From contig NC_092464.1 in the NCBI RefSeq assembly GCF_047495875.1, positions 21,670,865-21,734,864 on the forward strand: a DNA stretch of 64,000 nt. The letters are read 5' to 3'. Source of the stretch: Pithys albifrons albifrons. Lineage: Eukaryota; Chordata; Aves; Passeriformes; Thamnophilidae. Every line of letters starts with the position of its first letter. The stretch's first letter is position 1. The notes below the pieces were generated by a model that saw only the letters and a list, made by a program, of their open reading frames with translations, ran no database searches and was not told the DNA's origin. The translations under genes and the position numbers were made by a program. Shown here in pieces: positions 33,056 through 46,100 of this stretch.

Positions 33056-36000
33056 CTGAAAAATTAAAGGCATACCTGTGAGTGAAAAGTTCTCCCACTG
33101 CAACAACACAGAACTGACCAGGATTTACATTCCTAATCTTACTGCACTGATGGACTGTATTATAGCAGAAAATACTTATTTTAGGTGCTCAGAAAACATA
33201 CTTCTTATATTTACTTGAAATTAAACCACATTTTTTATTGCATGAAAATAAACTACCTCTGAAAACCACACATCTCAAAATGGCACATGACTTTGCATCC
33301 CCAGTCCCATGAAGTTCACACAGGAATTCCAGAGCTTCAGCATCACCATACATGAGACACAGGTTTTATATACATGAGTAAGTAATAATTTGCTACCTAA
33401 ACTCCTTCTCAGCAGGTTACCTCTTGCTGCTGTCACAAAGCTGATCCCATTACATTTGTAATGACCAGAGTCTGTGTGTGACAGAATTACACAAATACTT
33501 CCACATATTCAGTTAAATCCCATTTAGCAAACCAGGTTAATAAAATTAGGAAGTTGCCAGGATCATGTTCCATATAGACAGTGACCATCCAAGCACACTT
33601 CAAAGATGTTCATTAAAGAACAAGATAAATAAGACAGGCATGGCACAGTGCTAGCATGTGCCAGGAAATAAGAGGAGTTACTATGGCATCCCAGCGAAAC
33701 AGGCTTGGCAAAATAACAAGTCAGCCTGGAAAAAGAAGTAATCTTTCTGGTCACTCCCTTGCAGCCTGACTGCTACAACTGCTTCTGGTTCCATGTTTCA
33801 CTCGGGTAGCCTTAGTGCCTTGATCACCTAATTTTTTAGAATTTATTAGGTGAATCTCTAAACTGTTCTGAATGACTGTTAAGCTTCCCAGTAAGCTTCA
33901 GTTTAGTTTGGCAGTAGATTGCAGAACTGAAGTGGCAGAGACGGACAGACCAGACCTGGAAAGTGCTCGTTCCTCATGAAGGTGTCCAGTTCAATCATTT
34001 GCTACAACTGTGCAATTCTAGTTCTTACCTTCCTGACCGCGCTTTGATCAGCAAGAAAACAAATACTGAATTTTCTAAGTAACCACACTGTATCTGAAAG
34101 CCCTTACTGCCAGTTTTTATTTCAGTTACTTATGAGAAGGTGCATGTAGCAGGATCTAATCAATATGGGCAGCAGAAAGAAGGCAAGTTAGGATGGAATT
34201 TGCTAAAATTTTTCAAACACCATAACTGTACCATATAGTGCACAACACTATGTATACTGTAGCATTAGAACATCAAAAGTATCTACTGCAGCCTGAAATA
34301 CAGAGAGGTTGTAAGACAATGCTGAGTTGGAAGGGGCTCATCAGAATCATCAAGTCCAACTCTTGGCCCTTTACAGAACACCCCACAAATCACATCATGT
34401 GCCTGAGAGCATTGTCCAAAAACTTCTTGAACTCAGACAGGTTTGGTGCTGTGACCACTGCCCTGGGGAGTCTGTTCCAGTTCTCAATGAGAGAAGAGTT
34501 AAGAGCAGCGGCACTGGAGGGACTAAGTTCCTCGCTGACCAAACATCTTAGAAACCTCTATTTTCATATCTGGACTAGTTTGGGTTGGGGAGGCATATGA
34601 TCCTTTCCATTCCTATTCATTGCTTCTATTTGCTTATTCTTTTAAGTTCAGTTAGTACTTTTTTCTCACTCAGAACAAAACTGTCCATGAACAAAAATCA
34701 AGTGCTTTACTTGCCTTAGCAGTAGATTGCAGCCAAACTGCTGAAGAACACAGATGGCTAAAATGTTGAGTAGGTACATTATGACTACATAAGTTTATGT
34801 TTTGAACAGAAAAGACCTGAACATATATTTTCCATTTAGTATTTTCATTTAGAGGTCAATTTGATTTCTTCTTCTCTGGTGGTGTTTCACAAAACAAAAC
34901 CCTAAAGTGATTGCCACTGCCATCTTAAGTCCACTGTGGGTGCATCAGTATCCATTTAAGGGCACTTCTAACTCAAATGCACATATTCACACTGTACAAT
35001 GAGAAGACAAATTTTTCCTCACTTCTTCCTATGAGCAGCCTGCTGCAAGAAATACTCAAATGCCAGGGAGTTTAAGGAAAGACATCAGTGGCTGAGCAAG
35101 TATCATGGACGGAACAAAACTGCCATGGTTGAACAAGCACTTGTTAACCAAGGCATAGTCCAGTCCTCTATACATATTCTGCAGTACTTCTGCAGATGCT
35201 GACCTTCCGTGGCACAGGAGAGGGCAGAAGGCACAGGAGACAGAGCAACTTTACCCATTCTAAATGTGAAAACTGCAGATTCATTGCAACAGTTTAAAAT
35301 ACTGAGTGCCAGACTGAGAGCACTGTTAAGAGAGAGAAACTATTTCTAGTGTGAAAAGCAGCAGCAAGCGCTTGGCAGTGAGTGGAAGAGTAACCACGAC
35401 ACCTTCTTAGGAGGTAACAGTTTGAAAACAGAGATTAGTTTCAAGGTTAATCTGACAATGAGGGGGAGGGAAACTATGTCTGAAATGTAAATGAAAGATA
35501 GAAGTTGCTTCATTAGTGATCAGTGATCATAAAATCTATCCCATCGAGGAGAATGTAAGAACCATTTGTGACTGGAAGGTAAAACGACACAGGCAGGATT
35601 TCTCCCCACCCCTCAGAAACTGCCATTTCACTGCTCACAAATGCTGTGGACAAACAGCACAGAAGGATCACACCTCCAGATGGAGTGGAAGGAGTGAGGT
35701 GCCCATTCCCAGCTGATCCTACCTCCTCTCAGACAGCTTCTGCACAGAACGCATCTCCTTGGCAATACATTGTGTTAGCACAGCAGAACAGATCTGCTCT
35801 GCAGCTGAGCTGAGACTGCAGGTGCTGATGAGAAGCAGGGAAGAGGTATCCTGCCAGTGGGACCAATATTTTCTCATTGTGAGTGAGTGTGAGGAGCATG
35901 GGAGCTCTGAGGAGACAGGAATCACATCCTTCAGAAGAGAGAAAGGGCAAAAGGAGAGGGGGTGGAAAGGTGATAAAGTACTTGGAAACAAAAAGGCAGT

Positions 36001-38753
36001 TTTTCAGGACAGAAGCACAGGATCAAATCCACCAAAACAAACAGTGAGTTTTGCTGGGTTAGTACACTACTGAGGGGATGTAACAGGTTCAGATGATGCT
36101 TAGTATCAGCACTAGATTTCCAATGCTGTTTCGAACAAAAGCCAGACCCTAAGATAAATCAAGTATCTCCAGACTTTCCTTTTTTTACAGTGTATTAATG
36201 CAGTAAATTATAAAGTTCAACCAGATCAGCATGGAATTAGGATGGAGAATGAAGTTAAAAAAGCTCTTGATGTTCTTCTCAAGTAACTGCACAATACTAT
36301 GATTCTGCATCTCCCTCTGCAGATAGAGGAAATTATACACTCTGCTATTAAAGGTGTGACTGCAGCAGGAGAAAATGGTATTATTTTAGTATGATAGAAG
36401 ACAATTTTGAACAGCAAGCAAAATCAGTCTGTGAAGGTCTTAAAACAAGTACCAATAATATGTTTTTGTCAATGGCCATGCTATAGCTTAAACTGCATGG
36501 GAACAGATACCTTGCAATTCTTTCGTTGTCATTTGGCATGTCAATATCAGGATGGAACTGATAATGAAGAAATTCTGTACCAAATAGGTCATACTCTAAA
36601 TAGCATCCAAGTTCAGCAAATTCCAGAAGTTTCTTTGTATCAAATATGGTCCTGCAGAACACACATAACACACAGTCAGCACTGTACAGAAATAAAACAT
36701 CTCATGCTACGAGGACAGGTATTTTGTGAACTCCCTCTTGCAAGGTTAGAAACAATAATCTAAGATTTAATTAATCCTTTTGAAAATCAGGGCTCCTCTT
36801 TGACACATGCAACTTAAGGGATTTCATGCATTAAAAACCTCCAAAACAAAACCAACTCTTTCCCCATGAAATAATGAAAACATCTATGATAGTCTTTAAA
36901 TGGAAACAGGGAGGTTACTTACTTTTGATACCATTAACCCTCTCAAACAGACAACCTAACAAGGAAGGACATTTAAGTAGGAGGTTAATTCATAGTGACA
37001 TTAAAAAAAAAAAAGAGAATGGATTAGTTACACAAGACAGATTTACTTTCCCAAAAGAGTTACAGAAAACAGCTCCATCCAGGGCTTGTTTCATCCATCA
37101 CACACAGGTAATACACAACTTTGTCTTTAGTTTCTGTTCTGTACAGTGATGTTTCTAGATTGCCATTAGAACTGCAATATATCATTGTTTGCACTGGGAT
37201 CTGAACAGAACGCCTTAAGGAAATGCTCTCACCAAAATATATAATGGCACTGTAAGTACCTGGGACATGGGCTTTGCAGCAGATTTGAAAAGTGAAGGAA
37301 CAAAGATTCTAACACATCTCACTCATTTGGAAAAGAACAGCAACAGAAAAAATGCTCTCTGAAATATTGTGGGGGTTTTTGAACCATTTTTACCAAGTGT
37401 GTAAGCTGTCCAGAGGAAAACAAAAGCACTCAAATGATACGATTTTATCCTCATAGCCACAATTCTCTTCATTTAAGAAAAAATCAAGTTTCCACAAGAG
37501 CAGCACAGTTAACCAAAAGGGCAGTAGTTTAATTTTTTTATTATTGCAGATATTGATGTCACAAAGAAGTTTTACTTTATAGAATTACATCACAGTCTGT
37601 TGCTACGGAAATTACTGATGTCACAATTTCAATATTATGACTTAACAACAGGACCAAGTAGGAGGAACAGATGGGTTGAAAGAGAGAAAAATCTCGTTCA
37701 AACAAGCCTGCCATCAGCAGGAGTCTAAGACTTGCCAACTGTAATTAATAAAAATGTTATTTTAAAATAAATGTTACAGTTTACAGACTGAACATTTATC
37801 ACCAAATGAGTTTTTAAAGTGCAGAGCAAGAGAACAGGTTATTTTAGATCCAGCCCTGCTTGGTTCATGGGGAGGCAGTTCCACTAGGGACACTTGCTAC
37901 CTTTTGTTCTAAAATGCTACACTGCAAAACTCAGTAGCCAGTACTTTAGTTTTATTTCATTGTAAATCCACTTGAAAACTATCATTCTGCCTATGTCAAA
38001 TGGAGACATGAAATATAGAAATACAAAAACATGTACAAATTTATCTCACATTTAAAGGACTAGGATGCTTCCACATGGATTTTTCTCACTGGAAGAGACT
38101 TAAAATGTTAAATGCACATTGCAAAGCCAAACTTCACAGTAGTTTATGTTATAGCAAGTGCCAATCTGAATGTGTGAAAGTAATGACAGGAAGAGATATA
38201 AGGAAATGTCATACTGTGCCATCCGAGGCTGTTAGTAAAACTGCATCTCTGTCTTGACTGTTTGTCTGCTTATATTGCTTAATTTCCACCATTACTTAAT
38301 TCTTAAAATACTTAATTCAACAATTTACAACAGAGTTGTTATGGGTTTGGCCAGGTGGGCCTAAATCTAGGTTTTAAAGTTCAGACTAGGCCTGAAATTG
38401 TCAGCTAACTTGAGCTGGGCTGAGCTAGCTAACAGCTGACTTCTTCTAGCCAGTAATATTGTATTCCACACCATACTACATCATCTCCAAGGGTGTAAAA
38501 TCCAGTGTGTGGGAGTGGCTTGGTCAGTTCCACCATGGCTGGAGTACAGAGAAGACGTGCCGCAGTTGCTCTCATCTGTTAGGCCCTGCTCCTGCTGCCG
38601 CTACTTGCATTTTGTTTGAGTTCAGGGAAGTAGAAATATTTTGTTGTTATACCTTCTCTTTCTTGCATGGTGTCTCTTAGAGTATAGAAAACTAGTACTT
38701 ATAGATGTAGGGTAATACACTTTGTATTAATTGGAGAGTGGGAGGTTATTCCT

Positions 38754-38784
<31 letters not shown>

Positions 38785-41700
38785 ATTTGTGTAAGTGTGT
38801 GTTATATTGTAGTTTTCTCTTAATTTTCTCTTTTCTGTATAAATACATATAGTTAGTTTCAGCATAAACCTGGTTTAGAGTTCCTTTTTCCCTCTCCCTC
38901 TTTTTCCCTTAGCTGGTTGGGGGGGAGGAGGAACCTTCTTCACTCTGTCCTGGACAGTTGGTGTTTTGCTAGCTCAACCCAAAACAAGAGTATAAAGGCA
39001 AAAAACCATAACTGCATGGTTATGTTGTATCAAAATGGCTATATAAGTACTGATACCTACAGCTTCCTCAGTCCTTTCATAAAAAAGATTAGAGTAATTG
39101 GTGTTCCTTTGAAAAGGGGAAGAAAATACAGCTAGAGATACAATGGAATGAAGGTAAATACATAGAGGAAGTCCATATTATTTATGATTAATCAAATATG
39201 ATTTCATGGCACTGGATTTTATGTTCCTAAAACTCCCAAGTAAAACAAGGAGCTTTGCATACAAAACACCTGTAGCTCCATTTGCTACCTCTTAGAACCC
39301 AAAGCATCAGAAATTTGGAGCACAGCTCTGTTGCCTATTCTACACTCACACTGAAGGCAAACAATCCAATTGCTGAGAATCATCTGACCACAAACAGCCT
39401 CCATTATTCAGCAACTGGCCAAACTAATCGATGCTTGGACATAGTCCAGCTCACCATGAGCAACACAAGGTCATACAAAACTGATCTGGTAATAGAGGCT
39501 GCATTTCTAAACTGGAGACAGAAAAGCATCCCAGTTCCTCTCCACATCTGATGTGAAGCTCTTGGGTTTTGTTCTTAAGGAAACTAAAACTTAGCTATTT
39601 GGGCTATGCTATGAACTATCCAAAACCCAACTATTGTCTTTTTAAACAGTATTTCTTCTGTTAGGTAGCAGAACACTAAAAATCTGCCTTCTGCTTTGAG
39701 CCAGAATCCAGATAAATCAAGGAGTTCTCTCTTAGCTTATGTGAGATTTTATTAAGGCCCTGAAGAGTGACCCAGTTTTCAAACACGCTGGAAACACAGC
39801 AACTTCCCACCCAATTTGGTGAGACCTGTTAAATGCCCAGTACTTTGTAAATACAGGGATTTGTGCAGGGATACAAATTAATGGAATTCTCATTTTTAAA
39901 ATGTGGTTACAGTTATTCCTAATCTCTTTCCCAGGCTTTCAAAGAGAGCATTTAAAATACCAAAATCTCTTTATCACTGTGAATCTAAAAGCTGATCCTG
40001 ACTGCCCTGCTGGAGGCTGATCAAGCTCTATAAAAGCACTTATTTTTAAGTCAGTAAACTTGAAGATAATACTTTATGTCAACTATTTCCAGTGTAGTTC
40101 AGTCCAGTGAGCCATAGCAACCCTGCAGGATGGACAGTCTGCTTACCTGTCCAGGTGAGACATGACTGTCTTTGAAGCATCAGCCCCAGCTTCCTGCAGA
40201 ATGCGCATAATCTGGAAAGGTGAGTCGCTGTTCCTGCCGGGATGGATGATAACAGGGCACCCAAGCTGTGACTGAGCTTGTGCTGTTGCCTGAAGCACTC
40301 GGTGTTCACTCTGACTCAAAGGCCAGGAGCAGCCTATTTCTCCCACCACACCACACCTGATGTTAGTCCCATCCGCTCCTCTGAGTATCTCATCAACGAT
40401 AATGTTTGTGAGCTAGAGAACAGGAAAATTACATTTTTGGTTACTAATACTATTTGTGTTAAATAACATCACATTTGGCCTATGGACACGGTGCTAGTTG
40501 TACTTCCAAGGTCTTTCTGAATTTATTTAATTAACAGCTGGATGTGTGAAAACACTGCAGTTAAAATCTGGTTTCTGTCAACTAATGTTATGCCAGCCGT
40601 TCACTAAGACCAAAGCAAGGAAAGAAGCAAATCAATTTTACAGTATCCATTCACACATTTGTCCAGGTTTGCCAAGAAGACTGGTCTGCATATAATTTGA
40701 ACTCTGACTTAGGCTGAGATTAAATCTTGGGGAAAAAAAGTTAGTTTATTCCAAAACCTGTGTCTTGCACTTCTGAATTGGCTCCAGACACAATTTAATT
40801 TCTTGTGAAACAAGGGATCAGAGAATAAGGAAGCCATGTAAGTCAGATAGGGAAGGGAGAAACTCTGGCAAAGATCCTGAAGAGATAAGTTTAAGGCAAA
40901 TCCTGTTTATGGGAATGCCGATGTAAAACAACAGGAGCTCTGCTGACTTCAAAATCACAAAAACAAAGTTCATCTGATAAATTTACAGGGTCAATTAACT
41001 TGCTTTTAAAATATTTAAAGGCAAAACCAACATCAGAATCTCTTAATAAAAGTAGTTTGTTATAAAGGCTTTAGTTTTCCTGTTCCGGAGTAGGCCATGT
41101 ATCTCAAGCACACCTTCAGAGCTGAGCACACAATGGCACTGATGGTGACCGGCCTTCTGGACTGGATTAAGTGCTGGATTAAGTGATCAGTACAGGTTAT
41201 GTGTGGGTCTCCATGAATCCAGCAAATACAGAAGGGAAATCTTTGCCTTGAGAAATCTATTTGTATCAAATTTCAGGTGATGGAAGAACATTTAGGAAAA
41301 GCAGCACTGCTGCATACATCTTGGGCCAGCTAGGGTCCAGTTTTGTTGGCAGCACAGCCCAAGGTTTGACCATTGATTTTAAAAATGAATTTGACTAATT
41401 TGTAAACTGTGACCGATTTAAAAAACTTTTCTCAGTTCTGTTCCTGTGCATTCACAGCTTCCTGCCTTGAAGAGTTCCGTTCCCTCTTCAAGCCATCATC
41501 ACACTTTCTTAATAAAAGATGAATGAATATTTATTATTATGGGAATATCTGGGGACCTCTGTTATTATTAACACATTGTCTTGGGCACCGTACAGACAAC
41601 CTGATGTAGATTTCCCTGAAAAGCCTGGACAAATGATAGGGAAATACAACACACAGCCTGAGCAACACAATGATCTACAACTGTCTTATATATATTGCAA

Positions 41701-43190
41701 TTATTCATGGTTTTTACAAGATTGCTGGGTAAACTCATTGGGAAGCAATTAGCCAGAAAAACAGACAAAAGAGCTAGAAAGGATATACTCTTTCCTTAAA
41801 AACAGTAACAAAATCCAGGATAATTGGTGTTGTACCAGCTGTCCACACATGAAGTACCTTATTTTCCTTTACTGTTGTGTTATAACAAATTCCTCAGAGA
41901 AAAAAAGAGCTTAAGAACTGGAAATGCTGACAGATAATCCCAGCACATGCAGTAGTGCTGCTCCAGCTATATTGTTGCCAAATACCTCCAAAATCATAGG
42001 GAATAACAGAACCCTCTAACACTGTGTTTTTAGTGTTAGAAAGCAAGGCAGACTTTATTTGCAGTGCTGGGTGTATATGTGTCTAACAAAAATCCTGCCT
42101 CCATACAGACCCCAATACAGCACTTTTTCACCTATTTACACATTTTTAAATTAATGGCTATTGGTTCTAAATTACATAATTCCCTTTCATTAACTAGTAT
42201 TATATCCATTATTAGTTATTAATCTCTTGTTCCTTATGCTAGTTAGTTCACAGTTTTACTCTTTTTAGTATCTTTTTCCTCTGGTAACTTTTTTCCATTA
42301 CAAATACTGAGCCTTTGTCTTCTTAGTTATCTGCTGGTTTCTGCAAAAGGTCCTCGTTTCCAGATGTCCAACTTCAACAATACATCTTCCTCTTGTGGGC
42401 TTTGTTTGTTGAAACATTATCAAGGTTAACTTGAATAAAACTTACAGTTTCAGTACTTTTCTCAACCTGTGTTCTCACAAAAGTTACTCATGACAACTTT
42501 TTTGCTATATGCTGGCTAAAAGTGATTTAAGGCTTAATACAGAACCTGTGATTAAGTAAAAGGTTAATTAGGACCATTAAAAAAATTAGAAAAGTTATAT
42601 CATTTCCAATGATAACACACAAGCAGTAATGCTGTTCCCAAGTTTTTCATGTTGAGAACCTTTATATTTCATCTATTTTGCTGAAACTTCTTTCCAGCTT
42701 TGGCTTACCCAGAGTTAATTCACAGAAGAGAGACACCAAAGCTATGGTTAAGACTAACCTGCTCCACTGTCATGGCCCGAGTTTGAGAAGAATGAGTGGA
42801 ATCTACATAAAACCCAGCACCAGCAATAATATGAACTCCAGTTTCTTCAGCAAGTTTCTTCAAAGTATTCACATTCCGACCAATTCCCGTAGTTGTGTTT
42901 TCCACAATAGTCCCACCACCTGCTGCTTTAAAATGCAAAAGCTCCTCCCTCACAGCATCTGTTTCCTGATACAAAAGAAGGTTTTCTTTATGGCTGTAGG
43001 GATTTTGCTTAATCCAAAACAAGTTCTTCATCTCAATGGGCCCATCAGACAAAGGCTCTTGGCCTGGAGAAGGTGGACAAAAACAGCTGCTGTAGTTCAT
43101 AGTCAAGTGTTCATGAGTCAATGTGTAGCCAAGGCAGTCTGGCTCCATGGGGCCCAACACAGTCTGCACCTTCCCTTTCAAGGAAGGCAT
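32845..43190 (-). CDS. PTER: Phosphotriesterase-related protein, four coding exons
   Basis: Joined on the minus strand (43190-42759, 40412-40147, 36651-36511, 33055-32845), the frame is 1,050 nt and encodes 349 residues, the human length. It has the TIM-barrel amidohydrolase fold of bacterial phosphotriesterase. All expected metal ligands are present: His26 and His28 (THEH), Glu169 (GEIG), His201 (IIHPGR), His230 (SHLDR) and Asp298 (AHD). Glu169 takes the place of the carboxylated lysine of bacterial phosphotriesterase. Known role: cytosolic metalloenzyme, now assigned as N-acetyltaurine hydrolase; the older name is not evidence of phosphotriesterase activity. All junctions are GT-AG, with phases 0, 2 and 2. 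The start ATG has A at -3 and opens [13 protein letters not shown], where human has [13 protein letters not shown]. There is no signal peptide or membrane segment. No frameshift or stop is seen. Confidence 0.98.
33056..36510 (-). other. PTER: PTER intron between coding exons 3 and 4
   Basis: 3,455 bp, GT-AG. It contains a CR1 3' fragment near 34.3-34.5 kb and no other recognisable feature. An open frame at 35,759-36,073 looks random. Confidence 0.9.
34313..34500 (-). mobile_element. CR1 LINE 3' fragment
   Basis: Read on the + strand it shows the reverse complement of the avian CR1 3' end. Recognisable pieces include GAGTTGGAAGG, ATCAAGTCCAACTC, TGCCTGAGAGCATTGTCC and GGTGCTGTGACCACTGCCC. The element is therefore on the minus strand with its 3' end near 34,313. 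It is 5'-truncated, as is usual for CR1. There is no open reading frame. Confidence 0.88.
36511..36651 (-). CDS. PTER: PTER coding exon 3
   Basis: 141 nt, completing Arg233 and running to the split codon of Arg280. It encodes [20 protein letters not shown] and [12 protein letters not shown]. The acceptor is ctgcag|GACC and the donor is CAAG|gtatct. Both junctions are phase 2, so the exon is symmetrical and could be skipped without a frameshift. Skipping would remove the barrel segment before Asp298. Confidence 0.96.
38337..38986 (+). mobile_element. Solo LTR of an endogenous retrovirus, 650 bp, 5-bp target duplication
   Basis: It begins TGTTATGGGTT and ends AACCCAAAACA. These ends are near-perfect inverted repeats bounded by TG...CA. 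The flanks are AGAGT on both sides (38,332-38,336 and 38,987-38,991), a perfect 5-bp target-site duplication. No internal viral genes are present, so this is a solo LTR left by recombination. A 5-bp duplication fits the ERVL-like class in birds. A TATA-like string (TATAAATA) lies near 38,840. It is inserted opposite in orientation to PTER, as is common for LTRs that survive inside introns. Orientation is taken from the TATA and the downstream A-rich signals and is less certain than the boundaries. Confidence 0.88.
38759..38784 (+). repeat. (TA)13 microsatellite inside the solo LTR
   Basis: Thirteen perfect TA units lie within the LTR. They probably expanded after insertion and should be variable in length. 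Confidence 0.9.
40147..40412 (-). CDS. PTER: PTER coding exon 2
   Basis: 266 nt, residues 145 to 233 (the last codon is split). The acceptor is ctctag|CTC and the donor is ACAG|gtaagc. It carries the bridging Glu169 in GEIGCSW, His201 in IIHPGR and His230 in SHLD. The first two-thirds lies in a frame not opened by an ATG, but it joins exactly to the end of exon 1. Confidence 0.96.
40413..42758 (-). other. PTER: PTER intron between coding exons 1 and 2
   Basis: 2,346 bp, GT-AG. It includes a possible LTR fragment at about 42,030-42,420 and otherwise nothing recognisable. Confidence 0.9.
42030..42420 (-). mobile_element. Possible endogenous retroviral LTR fragment
   Basis: On the minus strand AATAAAGTCTGCCTTGC (signal at 42,054-42,059) resembles the poly(A)/R region of an avian retroviral LTR. 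The strand continues upstream as pyrimidine/purine-biased sequence to about 42,420. I could not find paired TG...CA ends or a target duplication, so this could be ordinary intron sequence. Confidence 0.3.
42759..43190 (-). CDS. PTER: PTER coding exon 1
   Basis: 432 nt, residues 1-144, from MPSLKGKV to [13 protein letters not shown], with donor CAG|gttagt. It contains the HxH metal pair (His26, His28). Splicing from a leader exon is expected upstream. On the minus strand a polypyrimidine run precedes two possible acceptors within about 30 bases of the ATG (near 43,194 and 43,226), and I cannot choose between them. Confidence 0.97.
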
Positions 43191-46100
43191 TTTTCTTCAA
43201 CAAAAGGTAAAAAAAAATCAGAGTCTGAGAAGGAAAAAAGAGAGGAAACAAAAACATTTTAGAAAGAGAAAACCTTTCTCAAGCAATTTCTGAATTCCCT
43301 ACTCTTTCTCTCACATGTACCTACACACTGTGTGTGTTTGCTGGGATGTTTTCAAAAACAGTATTTTGCAGCAGAGTGGTCAGTATGAAAACCAAGGCAT
43401 TTATTTCACCCAACTGCACTTGTATGGGTAGTCCAGCAACATAAACACATCACATTACAGTACAAGAAAATCATCATCATTTACTGTGCTACAGTCAGTT
43501 ATCACATTAAGACAAATGTTTCCTATTTAGCAACAATCACTGTATGTTCATTTAGGATTCTTTGCTCCTCAGCAGCTGTCAGATTCTGTCAGCTTGAGCC
43601 ACTACATGAACACACTTGGCACCAAGGCTGAATATTCCATACTGGCATGTTCAGTTTATTTATCTCTGTCCTCCAAGACTCCTTGTCCCGCTCACATGCC
43701 AAGCAAGCTGTCTGTGTTTGGGCACCTTGTCTGCCCCTCTGCATGAGGAATGCAGGGATGGGGGTGGTATCTGCTGCTTTGGCTTCAGCAGGGCTCAGGT
43801 GCTCCCCCACCAGCTCTGTTGTGGAAGTCTGGAACAGCCCACGACAACTCCTCTAAGGCTGAGAGCAGTTGCTAAAGATGTAGCATGGCCCCCAAGCAGC
43901 AGTGGAGAAGCCAAAGTGCTTTACTGGCCAAATATTTTACCAGTTAAGAACAGCCCTTAATCTGACACTTACATGGCTCAGCATCCCAGACACTTCTTTA
44001 TTCATCTTTAACATGAATGAAACAACAATATGTCTCAAAACTGCCTATGAGCAGTGACAAACACTGAGGCTACCCTCTGCAGCTGGTTCATGCCAAAGGC
44101 CCTGCACCAGTTTGGCCTGACTGCAGGTTAGAATTAGCCACAGCTCTCCCCACTGGGATTTTGTTGCTTTTTTCCTTTTGGGAGTGGGAGTTCATGTTAG
44201 ATCTTCCTGATGCTAGTCACAAAGGCTTGAGGATATACAGTTAAAATCCCTAGTCAACCAAATCATCAGTTATGAAACAAAATACATGTTTAATCATGTC
44301 CAGAGGAAAGGACTAACTAGAGCATGCATTATTGATTAAAGAGAGAGGTCTTTCCCATTCCTGTCTCCCTTTTAGTGAATAATGTCATAAACATGGGTTT
44401 GTTACTGGTAAAGCCCTCAGAGGACATCTTCCTTTTAACTGCTAAAATTAATCCACCAGGATGACAGAAAACCTGAAATTTGAAGGGCACTGAACTCTAC
44501 ATATCAAAGGGCACAGGAACATCAAGACCTCTTTGGGGGTACTTTGATCTCACAAGAAGCAGTTACTGCCAGAGTACCAAGGCAAGTAAGTGACCCAGCC
44601 CCTGGGAAAGGCAGCTTTTGCCTGCCTAGTGAAGTCTGCAGTGCTGGCAGTTATTGTAATATGAAAACTTGGCCATCCATAAGAAACGATCCACTATGTT
44701 TATTTGCCTTGTGTAAAAGCAGACTTAGGAAGAACTGTTCTTTTAGGTATTTGATTTCTAAACTAGTGTGTTAACTTGTTTGAGAAAGCAGAAGAATAAT
44801 TACTCTCATAGAACAGACTGCTGGCTGATTAATACAATGATTTATTTTTTTGCCAAATAAGAACTGCATGATTTCAGAAAGTATTATTCTTGAGCAAATA
44901 ATTAAAAGCAAAATACCTGTCTTAGTCAGAAACTGCTGACTGCTGCAATTCAATTAAGCTGTCCAACCCAGTCATTAATTCCATCCTTGAACAAGGTTGG
45001 TGCTCTACAGAGCAACCCACTATTTTGGAGGAAGTTCAATGATCTGAGTCATTGTTATATGCACAGCAAAGTGACTGACACAATTCTAAGCACATTACCT
45101 TTACTCCCCCCACTCCCCTCCTTTTTTTAAATATTAAACATCTACACTCTGGCATTCAGTAAAATCCTGACAGCATAAAGCGTGATAACAACTTTCTGCA
45201 TTGGAGACACACTTTTCTTTCCCCATGTTCATTAAGAATTTTCCAAACCATTTATTCAGTTAGCAAAACAAACCTATATACAAATTTTTCATACAACTAA
45301 ATATACAATTATTTATTTTGATAGCTTGCACAAATCGATTACAGTCTGTTTCCTTAACAATTTTCCACTTCAGTTCCTTAGTTATTTAATAGTGCAGTTA
45401 CTCAAAAAGGCCACTCTAATTGACTTTTTGCTCACTTTCAGATTACCACTGATGAAAAGTTGACTTTTAGCATTTGTTCCCACTAATTCCTTTCTGACAC
45501 AGTTAATTCAGACTACCCTCAATTAATCTGGCCTGCCCATTGTGAAGACCTGTGTTTGTACATGTGAGACCTTCTTATAGCCTGAGGCTGCTGTATTCTG
45601 ATTTATAACAGCAGAAAACATCTAAAATTACCAGTTCCAGTGCCAGGTTTCTCTTCTAGCAGACACCAACCTGTTAATTTTTACACTCTAGATTTCACAT
45701 TACAGCTCACATACAGAATTTACTGAATCTTTTGATTGAGGCCAAGGATTTTATAAATATAAGAAGCATCACAAAAATGGAAACTGACACAAACAGCATT
45801 TAAAGTAGGCCTAATTTTATCTGCATGAAAAATACAATTAATATTAATGCCTGTGCCTGCTTACTAACACAGTTTTAGAAACCCACCACATTTAATAAAA
45901 GAATTGTAAAAAATAAAGACAGTCAACAACCTGTGACTGGAATAATTTTTAAAACCACTGTGCTGATATTTTCCCTACTGTCATTTATATGGACAACCTA
46001 ACTCAATTATGCTATAATGATACATTATTCCTAATAAGATTCACTTAGTGGAATCAGAATTTAATTAAGTGTTTTTAAAACAGATTTTAGGTTCAAATAG

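Larger units (their letters stand above)
36652..40146 (-). other. PTER: PTER intron between coding exons 2 and 3
   Basis: 3,495 bp, GT-AG. It holds the solo LTR at 38,337-38,986. Otherwise it is AT-rich sequence with an A12 run near 37,003 and no exon-like open frames. Confidence 0.9.

Noticed and set aside
42678..43262. Plus-strand 194-codon frame
   Set aside because: It is the antisense shadow of PTER coding exon 1.
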